Below, piece by piece: positions 13,041-24,822 of a DNA stretch of 64,000 bases; position 1 is the first letter of the stretch, and each line of letters begins with the position of its first letter. Source of the DNA: Sordaria brevicollis (lineage: Eukaryota > Ascomycota > Sordariomycetes > Sordariales > Sordariaceae). The translations under genes and the position numbers were made by a program. Under the pieces are notes generated by a model. The model was not told where the DNA came from. It did not search any database and saw only the letters and a list, made by a program, of their open reading frames with translations. Where the stretch lies: positions 2,108,001-2,172,000 of the forward strand of contig JAUTDP010000003.1 of the NCBI GenBank assembly GCA_033439795.1. The letters run 5' to 3'.

Positions 13041-16000
13041 CGGCATTTCGCTGGTGCAGCGGGCAGAAACTGGCACCCTATTCCAACTGGGCACCAGCTG
13101 TGCCGGTTTGACCTAGAAACCGGATGGCCCGAGATTATACGGTAAATGCTCCAAGATGTCGGCCTTGAACGCCGGGTCAGCCATCCGAAGCCAATCTTCG
13201 CTAAACGTTGAATTGCAGTTGGCCCATAGAACCTGCATCATGTCCTGCGCTGCGATGCGAGGCAAGGTACGAGAGACGGACCGGATGTGGTGCGTTATCA
13301 GACACGCGGCGGTCGGCTTTCTCAAAAAAGCACGCCGTCAGTAACCGATTCTAATAGCTCGGAGGAAGGAAGATCGTGATAATGAAGGCCATCGTCGAGC
13401 TCATGGTCATCGAGATCACGAAAGATTCTGGAGGAGGACGACTTTCTGTACGAGGCATAAGCGTTTAGGAAAGGGTAAGAGCTTATCGCTTATCGAACGT
13501 CGACCGATGGAAGCGCTCCACTTCGGCGTTCCGACTTCGGCGGCCCTCCACCAGCTCCAACTTTCAAACGGCTCGTCCGCCAAGCCCAACCTCGACATCA
13601 CCACACTCCTTCCCATTTTGATCATGCACGAAGTTGCTCTTTCTCCATGCCGAGTTCACTGTAAGAGCGTAAGGCAAGAACGTAGATGCAGAGATGAACG
13701 CTCCTTCTGAAAATGAAAATCCAACTTTTCCTTGGTGCGAACGTCCCTCGGAGTCAGGTTGGCGACGAGCGGGGTGCAAACGGGCGCTGAGAAGATCTCG
13801 GTCCAACAGTGCCTCGTCTTCCTCTTCTCTTCTTCAACATCTCCTGCATCTCGATCTTCTACTTTTTAACTGATGCATTCCGATCGTAATTGGCAACGTT
13901 TCCTGCTCGTCTATCTCTCCCTTCATGATCTCGCATTGCAAACACGGCCTGTTGGTGGCTTGGTGCCATCATTCCGCCCGGCAAATTCGCAATGCATACC
14001 GTCTCGGCATCTCGAGGTCGACGCCCAACAACCTCCCTTCACGTTTCCGCTCCCTCCCAAAGAACCAAAAAGATCCTTGCGACGTTGCGATGTTGCAATT
14101 CCTGGAGGGCCAGCTTGCCCTCTATTTTCAGCTTGTTCCCAAATTGAGCGTTGGGTAACACAAATCCCCTTTCCGGGTCGCGGGACGAGATTTTGTGCGA
14201 CGATGCGTCGACTTCATCTCTTTGAAATACTGACCAAGAACGTGTCCATCGAGGGATATCACCTGCAATCCAGGACGTTGAGCGAATATCGAAACTCTCA
14301 TGGTAGATGGACGAACGAGCCGGAACATCTTCCATCCGAATGAATAGCTACGTCCAGAAAGGCTTATCAGTGACAACACGACATGCGAGAGTCGTCATCG
14401 CCAACCACAAAATCACATGGGCTGATGTCGTCTCGAAACTCCTGATATCGACCACCCATTCCAGCTCAGGGTACAGCACCACAGTATCCAACGCATCGAA
14501 TCCACCAGTTCCACACGGATATGTCTCCGGGTTTCACTTTAACGGGCTGGAACGGTTCGACTCCAACGACATGGCTTCTCACACATGTCACCACACAAAG
14601 GAGATGATGGATGGTGTGGACGGGAGCAGCCAACAAGTGTAGCGCACAACTGCACACACTGCACGCAGCGTAACCCAACGTTCGGACGCGGGACGGGTAC
14701 ACCCGCATAAGCGGCATACACCACAGTTGCATCCACCACAGGCAGTGTACCCGACACGAACGAAGTTCTCATGATTACGACATTGCTGATGCAGCTCCAG
14801 ATCTCTCTCTCGCCTGCCATGCTAGCATGCGCGGCCATGTGGCTCCAAATGACAGCTTTTCTTCTTCGGCAAAAGACCGGGAGGTTATCTCGACATTTGG
14901 ACGACAATCGTCCAAGATGAAGCACGACGAACCGGATCGACGTCAATATCCCCGGATGGCAATCCATTGAAGTCGGACTGGACCCGCTGTCCTTCCGACC
15001 CAGTCCGGGGCCGAGGCAACGCCAAGTTTCGGGCCAATCCGGCCGACTTGGACAACGAACCACGGCCACACGGTGGTACTCCGCTGGATATACTCCGTCC
15101 GTCTGGTCGATTCTTGTTCCCGTGTCTCGTCCAGAAGGCTTCCATCGGTTTTCTTCAACCGCGTGTGTGACGGTCCACAATTCAATGTTACGGCCAGTTC
15201 TTTTGGCAGTTGCCGTCCAAGTGGTCAAAGGTCCAGACGGTTGGTGTTTTTCACTTGACTGTTGGTCCTATGTGAATGCTCCGGGAGCTCTGCCGTCCGT
15301 CGATAACGCATCTCCGGTGTGTTTATCAATGTTTGTTGGTTCCTTCAATGTCCTGCCCTTCCTGTGTTCTCTTCATTCCAATCACATTTCCGTTCCGTTT
15401 CCGTTTCCGGGCCATGTTCCTGAAGCTTGGAAACCCGCCAAGATCGGCCCGCTGGCCAACGGAAATACTATTGAATGACCTTCCAAGTTGTTGTCGTGGT
15501 TGACAAGATCCGGATTTTCTTGACCCCCATCGCGACTTGCAGCATTAGCACCTCGGGCATTTTGGGGGTCATGAGTGGGCGGTTTGGAACCCTCTACATA
15601 TCGGACCGTAACCGGCCTTCAGCTCTGTTGTCATGTTGTCCCCGTGGTCTTCTCGAATCCTGCCCTATCCCGGACTGCAAGGTTGTTGAAGATGGAACCG
15701 CTAGCACGCACGCCTAACGGTGGAGACCCGAGAATCGTCAAAGATTCCGCTCTGGCCAATCAAGATCGCGAAAATAGGCCTGACAGAACGATCCCAGGTT
15801 TCCGCTCGCCTAAACTAAAGCTTGGTTCCTAGCACCCGTGGTTTTACTTTTACCATTGCGTGGTACGGTACCTACGACCACATGAACCCAACTGGAAAGT
15901 AGCCAGATGGAATCGCATATCCAGCAAGCAAGCCGCTCAGCCGGTGTGCTGTTTGGACATTTGGATGATCAAGCGATGGGCAATTTACTTCATGTCACCC

Positions 16001-16400
16001 CTTCCAAGTGTTTGGTGGTAGGTTCCGCAAAGTGAAGTGTCAGTGTGCGTGCGTTATGTGTCATAGCAGAGAAAACGCTTTGTTCACTTGTCCCTCGTCC
16101 CGTCCGTTATAATCCCGATCTTATCCCTGGGGTTGCTGCTCGTACATAAACCTTTCACCCCCAGCCGGACTGGCGTCATGTGAAGTGAGTGTGCACTTCA
16201 CCCCTCCTCATTTTTCGCAGGAAAGGTTTCGATGAAACGCTGGGCTGGCAGATCCTCTTGATTTCTACGGCTGGATTCTCAATCCCAACACGATTCACCA
16301 AACACTTGGAGTACCATTCACGTTCAAGTACTTTTCACTGCGAGTGCGGTTCACTTGTCCCTGGATACGTACCCGCCTCCCCAGCTGGAAATTTGGGCCA
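13041..16400. other. Intergenic region of normal composition, no supported gene
   Basis: All six frames are broken into short pieces and none shows a family I know. The minus frame 13325-13113 (about 70 codons, no ATG) looks slightly protein-like (QVLWANCNSTFSEDWLRMAD, then HLPYNLGP) and could be an exon fragment or decayed gene. The last kilobase is presumably promoter for the dehydratase gene downstream. Confidence 0.6.
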
Positions 16401-16408
16401 GGGAGTTT

Positions 16409-16417
16409 TATATAAAA
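16409..16417 (+). promoter_or_regulatory. TATA box of the dihydroxy-acid dehydratase gene
   Basis: TATATAAAA, 218 bases upstream of the ATG at 16635. The spacer is pyrimidine-rich and free of in-frame upstream ATGs. TATA boxes are a minority in fungal promoters and suggest a strongly expressed or regulated gene. Confidence 0.6.
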
Positions 16418-16634
16418 TACCCCCCTCCACACCAGTTCTTCCCCGAAACTTTTTCTCGCAACGAAGCAACGCTGATCAGCAGATAAATTTCTTTGTCTGC
16501 CTCGAGCTCTTCGACCTTTCAACAGCTCGAGCTTCCTCTTTTCAACAGAGGGACAAGCTTACTCTTCGTCGACGACAACCGACAACTTGACACACCGCCC
16601 TCAGATATCCGCCAACTCCGGCTCGATATCCAAA

Positions 16635-18978
16635 ATGGCTTCCAACCAAGCTGTCGCTCCCGACGCCGCTCCCGCCGGTCAGGCCACCGAGGCCGGCCGC
16701 AACATGCCCAAGGAGGGCGAATACGTCCAGTGGCGCACTCTGCCCGCTGGAAATCCCGACCAGCTCAACCGCTGGTCCCATTTCCTCACTCGTGAGCATG
16801 AGTTCCCTGGAGCTCAGGTAAGCTACTTCTATCTCCTTCACCAGCTCGCTTTTGATGCTACCCTCACGTCATGACATTCCGCACTCACCCACTGCCGTGC
16901 TTAAGCGAATCCCACACACACATCCAACACCTCGGGTTGGGGTTCGGCAAAGCATCCCGAGCTCGTCCTTCGTCATTCCTATTCCTTATACGGATGCGGA
17001 GGTGGTTCATGAGGGGTAGCTTTTCTGTGTGGGGTAGTAGCTTTGGCATGGGGATGGACAGTGGGACAGGACCCCCTGACATGACGATCATGGATACGAC
17101 GGAGGATGTGTCAAAGCAGAAGCTCGGGGTAACTAACACCGATGTTTTACGATGTAGGCCATGCTCTACGGCGCCGGTGTCCCGAATAAGGACATGATGA
17201 AGAAGGCGCCCCATGTTGGCATCGCGACTGTTTGGTGGGAGGGAAATCCCTGCAAGTGAGTACTGCGATCGATCTGGTATGTGGTGAAGATTGAGGACTA
17301 ACATGGTGATAGCACCCATCTGCTCGACCTTGGCCAGAAGGTCAAGAAGGCTGTGGAGCGCGAGAAGATGCTCGCGTGGCAGTTTAACACCATTGGTGTC
17401 TCCGATGGTATCACCATGGGTGGCGAGGGTACGTTTCCTATCTGTATGGGTGACTGATATGAGATCGGTGCTAACATATCACCAGGCATGCGCTACTCGC
17501 TTCAGTCTCGTGAAATTATCGCTGATTCGATCGAGACGGTAACCTGCGCCCAGCACCACGATGCCAACATCTCCATCCCGGGATGTGACAAGAACATGCC
17601 CGGCGTCATCATGGCCGCGGCTCGCCACAACCGCCCCTTCGTCATGATTTATGGCGGCACCATGCGCGGTGGCCATTCCGAGCTCCTCGACAGGCCCATC
17701 AACATTGTTACCTGTTACGAGGCTTCGGGTGCTTATACCTACGGCCGCCTCAAGCCGGCCTGCCCTAACTCCAAGGCTACCCCCTCCGATGTCATGGATG
17801 ACATCGAGCAGCACGCTTGCCCCGGTGCTGGTGCCTGCGGCGGTATGTATACCGCTAACACCATGGCCACCGCCATCGAGGCGATGGGTCTTACGGCTCC
17901 TGGCTCCTCCTCCTTCCCCGCCGCCAGCCCTGAGAAGTTTAGGGAGTGTGAGAAGGCCGCAGAGTACATTAAAATCTGCATGGAGAAGGATATCCGTCCT
18001 CGCGACCTGTTGACGAAGGAGTCTTTCGAGAACGCTTTGGTTCTCACCATGATCTTGGGTGGCTCGACCAACGGCGTCCTTCATTACCTGGCTATGGCCA
18101 ACAGCGCCGACGTCGACCTCACCCTCGACGACATCAACCGTGTGTCTGCCAAGACCCCCTTCTTGGCCGACATGGCACCCTCCGGCCGTTACTACATGGA
18201 GGATTTGTACAAGGTCGGTGGCACTCCCGCCGTCCTTAAGATGCTGATTGCCGCCGGATATATCAACGGCAGCATCCCGACTATTACCGGCAAGACCCTT
18301 GCCGAGAACGTTGCCGACTGGCCTTCGCTGGACCCCAACCAGCAGATCATTCGTCCCATCGACAACCCCATCAAGCCTCAGGGCCACATTCGCGTCCTAT
18401 ACGGCAACTTCTCCCCTGGTGGCGCCGTTGCCAAGATCACTGGCAAGGAGGGCCTTTCGTTCACCGGTAAGGCCCGTTGCTTCAACAAGGAATTTGAGCT
18501 TGACAAGGCTCTCAAGAACTCCGAGATTACCCTCGAGCAGGGTAACCAGGTCCTCATTGTCCGCTATGAGGGCCCCAAGGGTGGCCCGGGCATGCCCGAG
18601 CAGCTTAAGGCCTCTGCGGCGATCATGGGCGCCGGTCTTACTAATGTGGCGCTCGTCACCGACGGTCGCTACAGCGGTGCCAGCCACGGCTTCATCGTTG
18701 GCCACGTTGTCCCTGAGGCCGCTACCGGTGGCCCTATCGCCCTCGTCAAGGATGGCGATCTCATTACTATCGATGCTGTTAGAAACCGCATCGATATCAT
18801 TGAGACCGTCGAGGGTGTCAAGGGTGAGGAGGAGATTGCCAAGGTGCTCGAGGAGCGCAAGAAGGTCTGGAAGGCTCCGGTCATGAAGCCTACCCGTGGC
18901 GCTTTGGCCAAGTACGCTCGTCTGGTCGGTGATGCGTCCCATGGTGCCGTCACTGATCTTGGTGGCTCCGCCTACTAA
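16635..18978 (+). CDS. ILV3: Dihydroxy-acid dehydratase (IlvD/Edd family)
   Basis: It catalyses dehydration of 2,3-dihydroxy-isovalerate and 2,3-dihydroxy-3-methylvalerate to the keto acids, the penultimate step of valine and isoleucine synthesis. Four exons are read: 16635-16817, 17158-17255, 17313-17428 and 17486-18978, with consensus donors and acceptors; the first intron is 340 bases. The product is about 629 aa, close to the fungal norm. Motifs in order are GAQAMLYGAG, GNPCNTHLLDL (Cys93), [23 protein letters not shown] (Cys166), [19 protein letters not shown] (Cys250), [11 protein letters not shown] and [12 protein letters not shown], then GRYSGASHG near the C-terminus. The three cysteines are the usual iron-sulfur ligands. 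The first 21 residues lack basic amino acids, so a mitochondrial presequence is not evident. It could be a cytosolic paralogue. A related sugar-acid dehydratase is less likely. Confidence 0.95.
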
Positions 18979-20080
18979 GGCGGTCCTGCTTTCAACGGAT
19001 TCTCATGAGCTGCGATGATTTCTCAGCGGCCACAACTCCAGCATATCTCATATCAATCACACTGGCATGAAGTCATGGTTTCGAATACAGGGGATTTGCA
19101 TGGAGGAAATGGTGTCGTACCCTTTTCATGCCCACAGCAAGAAAAAGGGTTGAGGAACGGAGGATAAGGGCGATGAATTGGGAGTGCTTAGTAACCAAAA
19201 GGGGGTTCTCGCTAGATTGGCTTTTCATATAGGCGCTTGCATTTTCCTTTAGCTTTTCAGGTTGTTTCTGCTCGCATCAAGGCGTCCAGGGGTTCATCAA
19301 TCTTTTACATCGTGGCAGGTAAAGTGGTAGGCAAAGGGGGGATACAAAAGTATGATACATAGACAGATAACGTAGATGGAATTTATTTACTCGCTTGTTC
19401 AACTTGGGAACTCACCCTTCTCTCTCTCTCTCTTCTGATTTCTCTGGTAGACTAGTGGTTTTTCTCAGCTTGTTTTTGTTGACTGATGAAAAACTTTCCA
19501 AGCTTCTCCGGTAAAAAAATCTCTGCGATGAATCCTGATTAGGTATGTACGAATCATCTCTAACTATGAGCCTTGAGCAAAAAATATATTCATATCCATC
19601 TGTCAGGAGAACGTCGTTTTTCACTGTCTTGATCATGAACTCTTCGCCTTCTGACTGCTTGCTACCTACCAGTAGTCTCCAACAGTCGCCTTCGGTCTGT
19701 ATGAGAAGAAGGAGACGGCCTCGAATCACTTACGCATTAATTCACATTCTTCGCCTTGTGCCATATCATGTGTTCAATAATTTTTTTTTTCATTTGTCAA
19801 TCATTTTCTTGTTCTCGTGTGGTTCATCTACAGAAAGTATGACAACCCTCCCAGTTGTCGGAGTGTCCAGATGCTTCACCCCCAAGTATGAAGCGTTGTG
19901 AGTCGTCCGTTTGACGACCTATCTAGTAGTGGTAGTAGTAGTGAAGCAATAATATAGACCAGACCTTGTTGAAGACATTGGCCTGGTTTTTCTGACAACA
20001 TGAGGACATGCCTCGATCATCGTCCAGCATGTATACTATGATCAACGTATGCGTGAATGACGCATGACACAGTATCTCTC
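18979..20080. other. Intergenic region between dehydratase and dynamin genes
   Basis: It contains the 3' flank of the + strand dehydratase gene and an AT-richer middle with a CT microsatellite near 19422-19436. Short frames on both strands (for example 19545-19901) show no family. The two flanking genes converge on this space. Confidence 0.6.
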
Positions 20081-20412
20081 TGACTTTGTTTAGATCCCTC
20101 CATGTACCGCGAAATGTCCCTCGAAAAGCTCGATAATGACCTCAATGGCCCAAATACTCAAACATCGACAACATGTGCTGACTTCATTGTGTTCCTCCCA
20201 TATGACACAAAACTTCTCCGAAAAGCTCCATAATAACCTCAATGGTCCAGATACTCAGACATCAACAACATCTTTCTGACCCCGTCAGGTTCCCTCCTTG
20301 TGACATAGATCCTCTTCGAAAGCTCAGCAATAATCCTTCAAGGTCAGTACTCGAACACCAACATCTTCTGACCGCGCTAGGGTTCCCTCCACGTGACAAA
20401 TTCTTGGAAAGC
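20081..20412. repeat. About 3.5 copies of a ~96-bp imperfect tandem repeat
   Basis: Units start near 20081, 20176, 20276 and 20370. Each has the order CTGAC...GTT/GGTTCCCTCC...GTGACA/ATGACAC...CTCGAAAAGCTC...ATAA..CCTCAATGG...ATACTCAAACA..AACA. The last copy is cut off about 60 bases before the dynamin stop codon. In the sense of that gene the array lies in its 3' flank or 3' UTR. Copies differ at scattered positions, so the array is old. Confidence 0.8.
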
Positions 20413-20473
20413 AAATAAGTGGGCACAAAGCAAAATACTCAAACACAAACAACCCTGTTGCTATCACCACGAT

Positions 20474-22829
20474 CTACTTCAAGATCCTCAAGGCCTCCTC
20501 GAGATCAGAAATCTTCTTCGACAGCTCGATACGCTTGTCTCTGCTTGAGCGAGACTCGCCGGCAATAGCAGCCAAGGAGTCCTCATCAAGACCAAGCACC
20601 CACTGCTCAGAGAAAAGAGTCAACGGGCTGTTGGGACCAGACAGCAGGTGATGGTCGATAGCATGACACCAGACACTATCGACAAAGCGCTTGCGAGCGA
20701 CTTTGTAGTAGCTCTTGAGGATATCGTGGATGTCCTCCTGCGCGTGCTTCTCGTTGCTCTTGTCGGTGGTGGCGGTCTTGACATCCGCAAGTCTAACAAC
20801 CTTGGTGACGGTGTCGGGAGAGTTTTGTGGGGTCTGGGACTGCTCAAAGCTCTTGGGGGCGAGAATGTTGAACATTCTCTGGCCACGAGCGGCCTGGAGG
20901 TTGCTGTTGAAGTAATGGTTGACGGTATAGGGCTTCTTCTCGCGCTCGACCTGAACCAAGTACTTGGCAAAGTTCATTCCCCTTTTGTAGCCGGCCACCA
21001 GATCATCGATGATCATAGACTTGACGCCCTCGCGGATCTTGGCGTTCGGGCAGGCGACCTTCAACATCTCCTCGATAAAATTGTGGATGGTCAAAATGAT
21101 TCTGCTCATGTGCCGCTCCGTGATGAGGTCCCACTTGGTGGTCTGGTCTCGGAAAGCGCTGGCGAGAACAGTCGGACTGAATGTACCCAGTTCCACCCCG
21201 CGACATCTGCGGTAAACGACGTCGATCCACTTGCCATTGTCGCTCTGGACTGAGAAACTAGTGTTTGGTTCCTTGGCCAAGTTGATGACATCATGCAACT
21301 CGGGGTTCTGGGTGAGAACATTTCTCAACCAGGTGTCCTTGGTATTGCCGGATTCCTTAGAAAGATGCTCCTCCGGCTCCGGTTCATCCACATCCGCAGT
21401 AGAATCCCCACTATGCTGGAAGGCGTATCTGTGTCCAATGTTCCGCATAGTCACATTGAACCATTCAGTGATCTCAACTAGCTCGGTGATAAGACGGAGC
21501 TGACTCTGGTCAAACGCTGGATCAGCCGAATAGTCAGTTGCAAGCGCCGCGCGGACGATAGTCTGAAACTTGGCTGCGATCTGGCCGAGATACTGTTGCT
21601 GTTCTCGGTCAGTCTGACGTGAGGGACCAAGTGCATCACGTTGATCGCGGGCCTCTGTCAGCTTCTTGCGGGCTTCGGAACGAAGCTCGGGATAAGCCTT
21701 GTCCGTAATCTCGCCAAGCAGATCCTGAAGCCTCTCACGGAGGGCTGCAACGCCAACGCGCTCTTGTGGGAGGTTGCACCAAGGGGCTTGCTGAAAGAGG
21801 TCACGCTCTTTCTTGCGGAGGCCGGAAGAATCCTCTGCATCGTCAACATCGTCGCCGCCGCGGTTCTTGACAAGATAGTAACCGAGATTCAACGGCTTCT
21901 TTCTTCCATTGACAAGATTGCAGACGGCTTCCTTGGCGCTGCGCTCAATGACGAGATCGGGCTTTGTGAGGACGCCGAGAGTGCGCTCTCCTTCCGGATC
22001 GTACTCCTCGGCAAGTGCCAAAATCTCCTGTGTCATGACATCCACGTTGGCAGGTAAGACAGCGAGAATGATGGTACGCTTGTCCTTGATGAATCCAATC
22101 ACCATGTCACGAACAAGGTTGCGATCACTCTCGGTGGTCTGTCCTTTGGAGGTCAAACGGAAGATGCCGGGGACATCGATGACAGTGAGATAGTCTTCAG
22201 TGGGGCCGCATTTCTCAATCTTGAGAATGTCCCTAGAAAAGGTCTTGGTCCCTTTGGGATTCTTTGCCGTCTTGATCTTCATGTAGACGTTGACCTATGG
22301 AGCGGTTAGCGGAAGTCGTTATCAACAAGTGTGCAATGCATACCTCATCAAGAATTGCGACGAACTTAGTACGAAGCTCGTCGGTCGAGGAAAGCTCCTT
22401 GCGGTATGACCTGAGGCTGACCTTCTCATTGTCGGTGCTCTGAGGGGCAGGAATGATTGTGATAATGATCTGAACCTCGGGATCGCGGCGATGTGTAATC
22501 TGGGTTGCGTAGCGCGTGCAGAGTTCTTGACCGCGGGGGAACGGAATGTCGGTGACACTCTCCAGCAACGAGGACTTGCCAGAACTTTGGTCACCAACCG
22601 CGACCAGGGTTGGCAACGGCAAGATGACATCGATGTTCTTCTCGCGCAACTGATCGATCTTGCGAAGACGATCAGGGCTCGTCAGGATGCCCGTCGCAGG
22701 TGCCTTGAAGATCTCAGGTACCATTGCGAGCGTTTTGATCTCAGGAACTGACGCAGGCGTCTTGATCCCTGAAGCCAGCGCAGAACGACTGGCTCTGGGG
22801 GTGCTTTGAGTGGTGCGAGGAGGCGACAT
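20474..22829 (-). CDS. Dynamin-family large GTPase (fungal Mx/Vps1-like)
   Basis: Two exons, 22829-22344 and 22294-20474, are separated by a 49-base intron (GTATGC...CATAG); the product is 768 aa. An unstructured serine/proline start precedes the GTPase domain. G1 is GDQSSGKS (residues 79-86), G2 lies in PFPRGQELCTRYATQ, G3 is DVPG (202-205) and G4 is TKPD (272-275). The middle/stalk region follows. The C-terminus (VDSVWCHAIDHHLLSGP...ESRSSRDKRIELSKKI) matches a GTPase effector domain. No pleckstrin-homology or transmembrane segment is seen, which fits the Mx-like fungal dynamins of unknown role rather than fission dynamins Dnm1 or Vps1. Family members self-assemble and use GTP to remodel membranes or act on invaders. 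A CT-rich tract lies upstream and tandem repeats downstream. Confidence 0.93.
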
Positions 22830-22864
22830 TGTGTCTTGGTGGTCAAGTCAATGAATCTAAAGAC

Positions 22865-22972
22865 GAGTCCAAGGAGAAGGAAGTGCGGATGGAAAGGGAA
22901 GAGAGAGGGCGAGAGGAGGGGTGAGAGGAAGTGAGAGTAAATGCGTGAGAGGAAGGTGAGAGGAGGGGTAGC
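22865..22972 (-). promoter_or_regulatory. Pyrimidine-rich tract upstream of the dynamin gene
   Basis: On the sense (minus) strand this is almost pure C/T for about 100 bases, starting about 35 bases 5' of the ATG. Such CT-rich tracts often mark core promoters and transcription starts in filamentous fungi. The role is inferred from position and composition only. Confidence 0.5.
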
Positions 22973-24024
22973 GTTCGGAATCTTGCCCACTTGTTGGGAG
23001 AACGGGAAGAGGTCGAGTCCGTATTCTGGATACTGTTGGGGATTGGAGGACTGTGAGATAGAACAAACGCCGATGAAGACGGAAGGTGCTAATATAACGG
23101 CTACGGGTAAGGTGCAGAGGCAGTTGTTGTGATGAAGTTGGAAGTTGGAAGGTGCTAGGCGGGGGTGATCGTCGAGTGAGCTTCCTGCGTCTTCCTTGTG
23201 TTGACCAGAACGAGGTGGGAGGCCCGTCAGACAAACAACTTCTCCAAGGACGCGTTTCGAAGGGCACGCGTATCTTCGGTACTGTAGATACCGCGAGCCC
23301 AGAATCGCGTTCAACTGTTGCCTTGCTGCCGTTATAGGTTCGTCTGATGTCTGATAACAAACGGCCGGTCGATGTATATTGCTGAGAGGACAAAACCGTT
23401 GCTGGCACGGTGGAAACGAGACCGTTATTAGACGTTCTTCAAAAACAAGTCGGCAGGTGCCATGGACATCAGCGGTGATTGAACTCTCAAGGACGCCCCG
23501 TGATGGTTTGTACGAAACCTTCCATTCTCAGTGGAAGTCCCGTTCACTGGTTGGTTCTCTCATGACGTGCCTATCGGGATTGTGTTCGATTTGTGAACGT
23601 TGAAGCACAGAAAGATGACACTTGTGATTTGTGGCTTTGATCTGGCAACGATATTAAGGATTCGTTAGGCTCAACCCCATACAGCAGAAGGACGCGCGGG
23701 ACCTTTATGGGCTGCGCGGCCCACCCGTCACTGTTGTGTCGATGAAACTATCCTGGCTTAGCCAAAGGACTATACGCCGTAGTGCAGCTCCTTCTCTCAA
23801 ATAAAGTCTATGCGTAGTCGTGCGCGTGAACGTCGAGAAGTTGCTCAACAGCAATAAGCAGCTGGCTGGTAAACACGAGTGACTGACACTCGATGCCCTG
23901 GGCGCCAGCTCTTCAAAGGAACGTATCGGTCATCCCCCAAAGCCTGGCATGTTGTTCATTCGCAATTGTACAATAGAGGTCGAGCTTTGGATGGATATGT
24001 GTCCATCGATATCGTTCAATTTCT
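22973..24024. other. Intergenic, no supported gene
   Basis: It lies between the dynamin start and the end of the OHCU decarboxylase gene, both on the minus strand. Short frames on each strand (about 60-80 codons) have no recognisable content. It presumably carries the dynamin promoter and the 3' end of the decarboxylase transcript. Confidence 0.6.
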
Positions 24025-24822
24025 CTAAGCGCTATGTTCGACGGCCTCCTGTGCAGACTTGAGGAGCTTGGCCGCTCTATCGGCCGCAATGTCGCACATT
24101 GCCTATTTTGTCACAAAGGTAACAGTCAGCCTTGCCATTCAACAATACCACCATCACTACCACCAACAACCATATTTCCCCAGCCAGATTCAACCAACAA
24201 GTTAAACAGTTAAACAGGCAGGCCAGTGGCTCGAAAGAGTAAGAAAAAAACTCACCTTTATCCCCTCCCTCTCCTCAGCCCTCAAATCCCCCCTCCCAAT
24301 CCTCCTCCTCATATCCCCCATAATCTCCCCCCTCGGCCGTCCATTAACCCAAACCACATACCTCAACCCCGGAAAAACCTCTTCATACTCCTTATTCAAC
24401 CTCCTCAACTCCTCCTTCACCTCCTGTGAGTCCCCGGCAGCATTCAAATGCGCCTGCTCCTTCTTACTCTGCGCCGACAACGTCTCCCTTTTCGGCTCCC
24501 CCAAGCGGGGGTGGGATCCCAAGATGGCATGTAGCGGGCGCTTAATATTTTCCTTTTCCGAGTCGGGGACCGACGGGTCGGCGGCGGAGAGGGCGACTGC
24601 GTTGGCGATGGCGAGGAGTTCGTCGCGGATGGTGGAGATGAGGTCGTCGTAGGAGGAGAAGGAGATTGTGCGGAGGGTGGGCAATGCCAGGGCGTGCAGT
24701 TCGGGGGAGGGCTCGAAGAGGAGGTCGAGGGTTGAGATTAGGGCGGCGTCGGGGAGGGTGGGGAGGGAGGTGATGGCGGGGAGGAAGGGGGTGGCTTCGG
24801 GGTTGAGGTGGCTGTGGGACAT
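24025..24822 (-). CDS. OHCU decarboxylase (2-oxo-4-hydroxy-4-carboxy-5-ureidoimidazoline decarboxylase) family protein
   Basis: This enzyme removes CO2 from OHCU to give S-allantoin, the last step of oxidation of urate. Two exons are read: 24822-24256 and 24102-24025. The first ends ...EREGIK before GTGAGT; the second begins AMCDIAADRAAKLL after TAG, and the family alignment needs exactly this join. The product is 214 aa, slightly over the usual 160-200. The motifs are SHPRLGEPK (the conserved His-Pro and Leu-Gly), SKKEQAHL, the LNKEYEEVFPGLRYVVWVNG core, and the helix with MCDIAADR. The start at MSHSH was chosen because upstream codons in frame are not conserved-looking. In this fungal branch the RFGFPFI stretch of bacterial enzymes is replaced by VFPGLRYVVWV, so activity on OHCU is likely but not certain. 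Confidence 0.85.

Noticed and set aside
14539..15228. Minus-strand frame of about 229 codons
   Set aside because: It overlaps several other frames of similar quality, has no motif, and is Cys/Arg/Trp-rich as expected from random GC-rich sequence.
15606..15620. Leu3-like site CCGTAACCGG upstream of the dehydratase gene
   Set aside because: One mismatch to CCGGNNCCGG and about 1 kb from the start; too weak to annotate.
17479..18387. Long minus-strand frame opposite the dehydratase
   Set aside because: Shadow of the strongly codon-biased coding strand.
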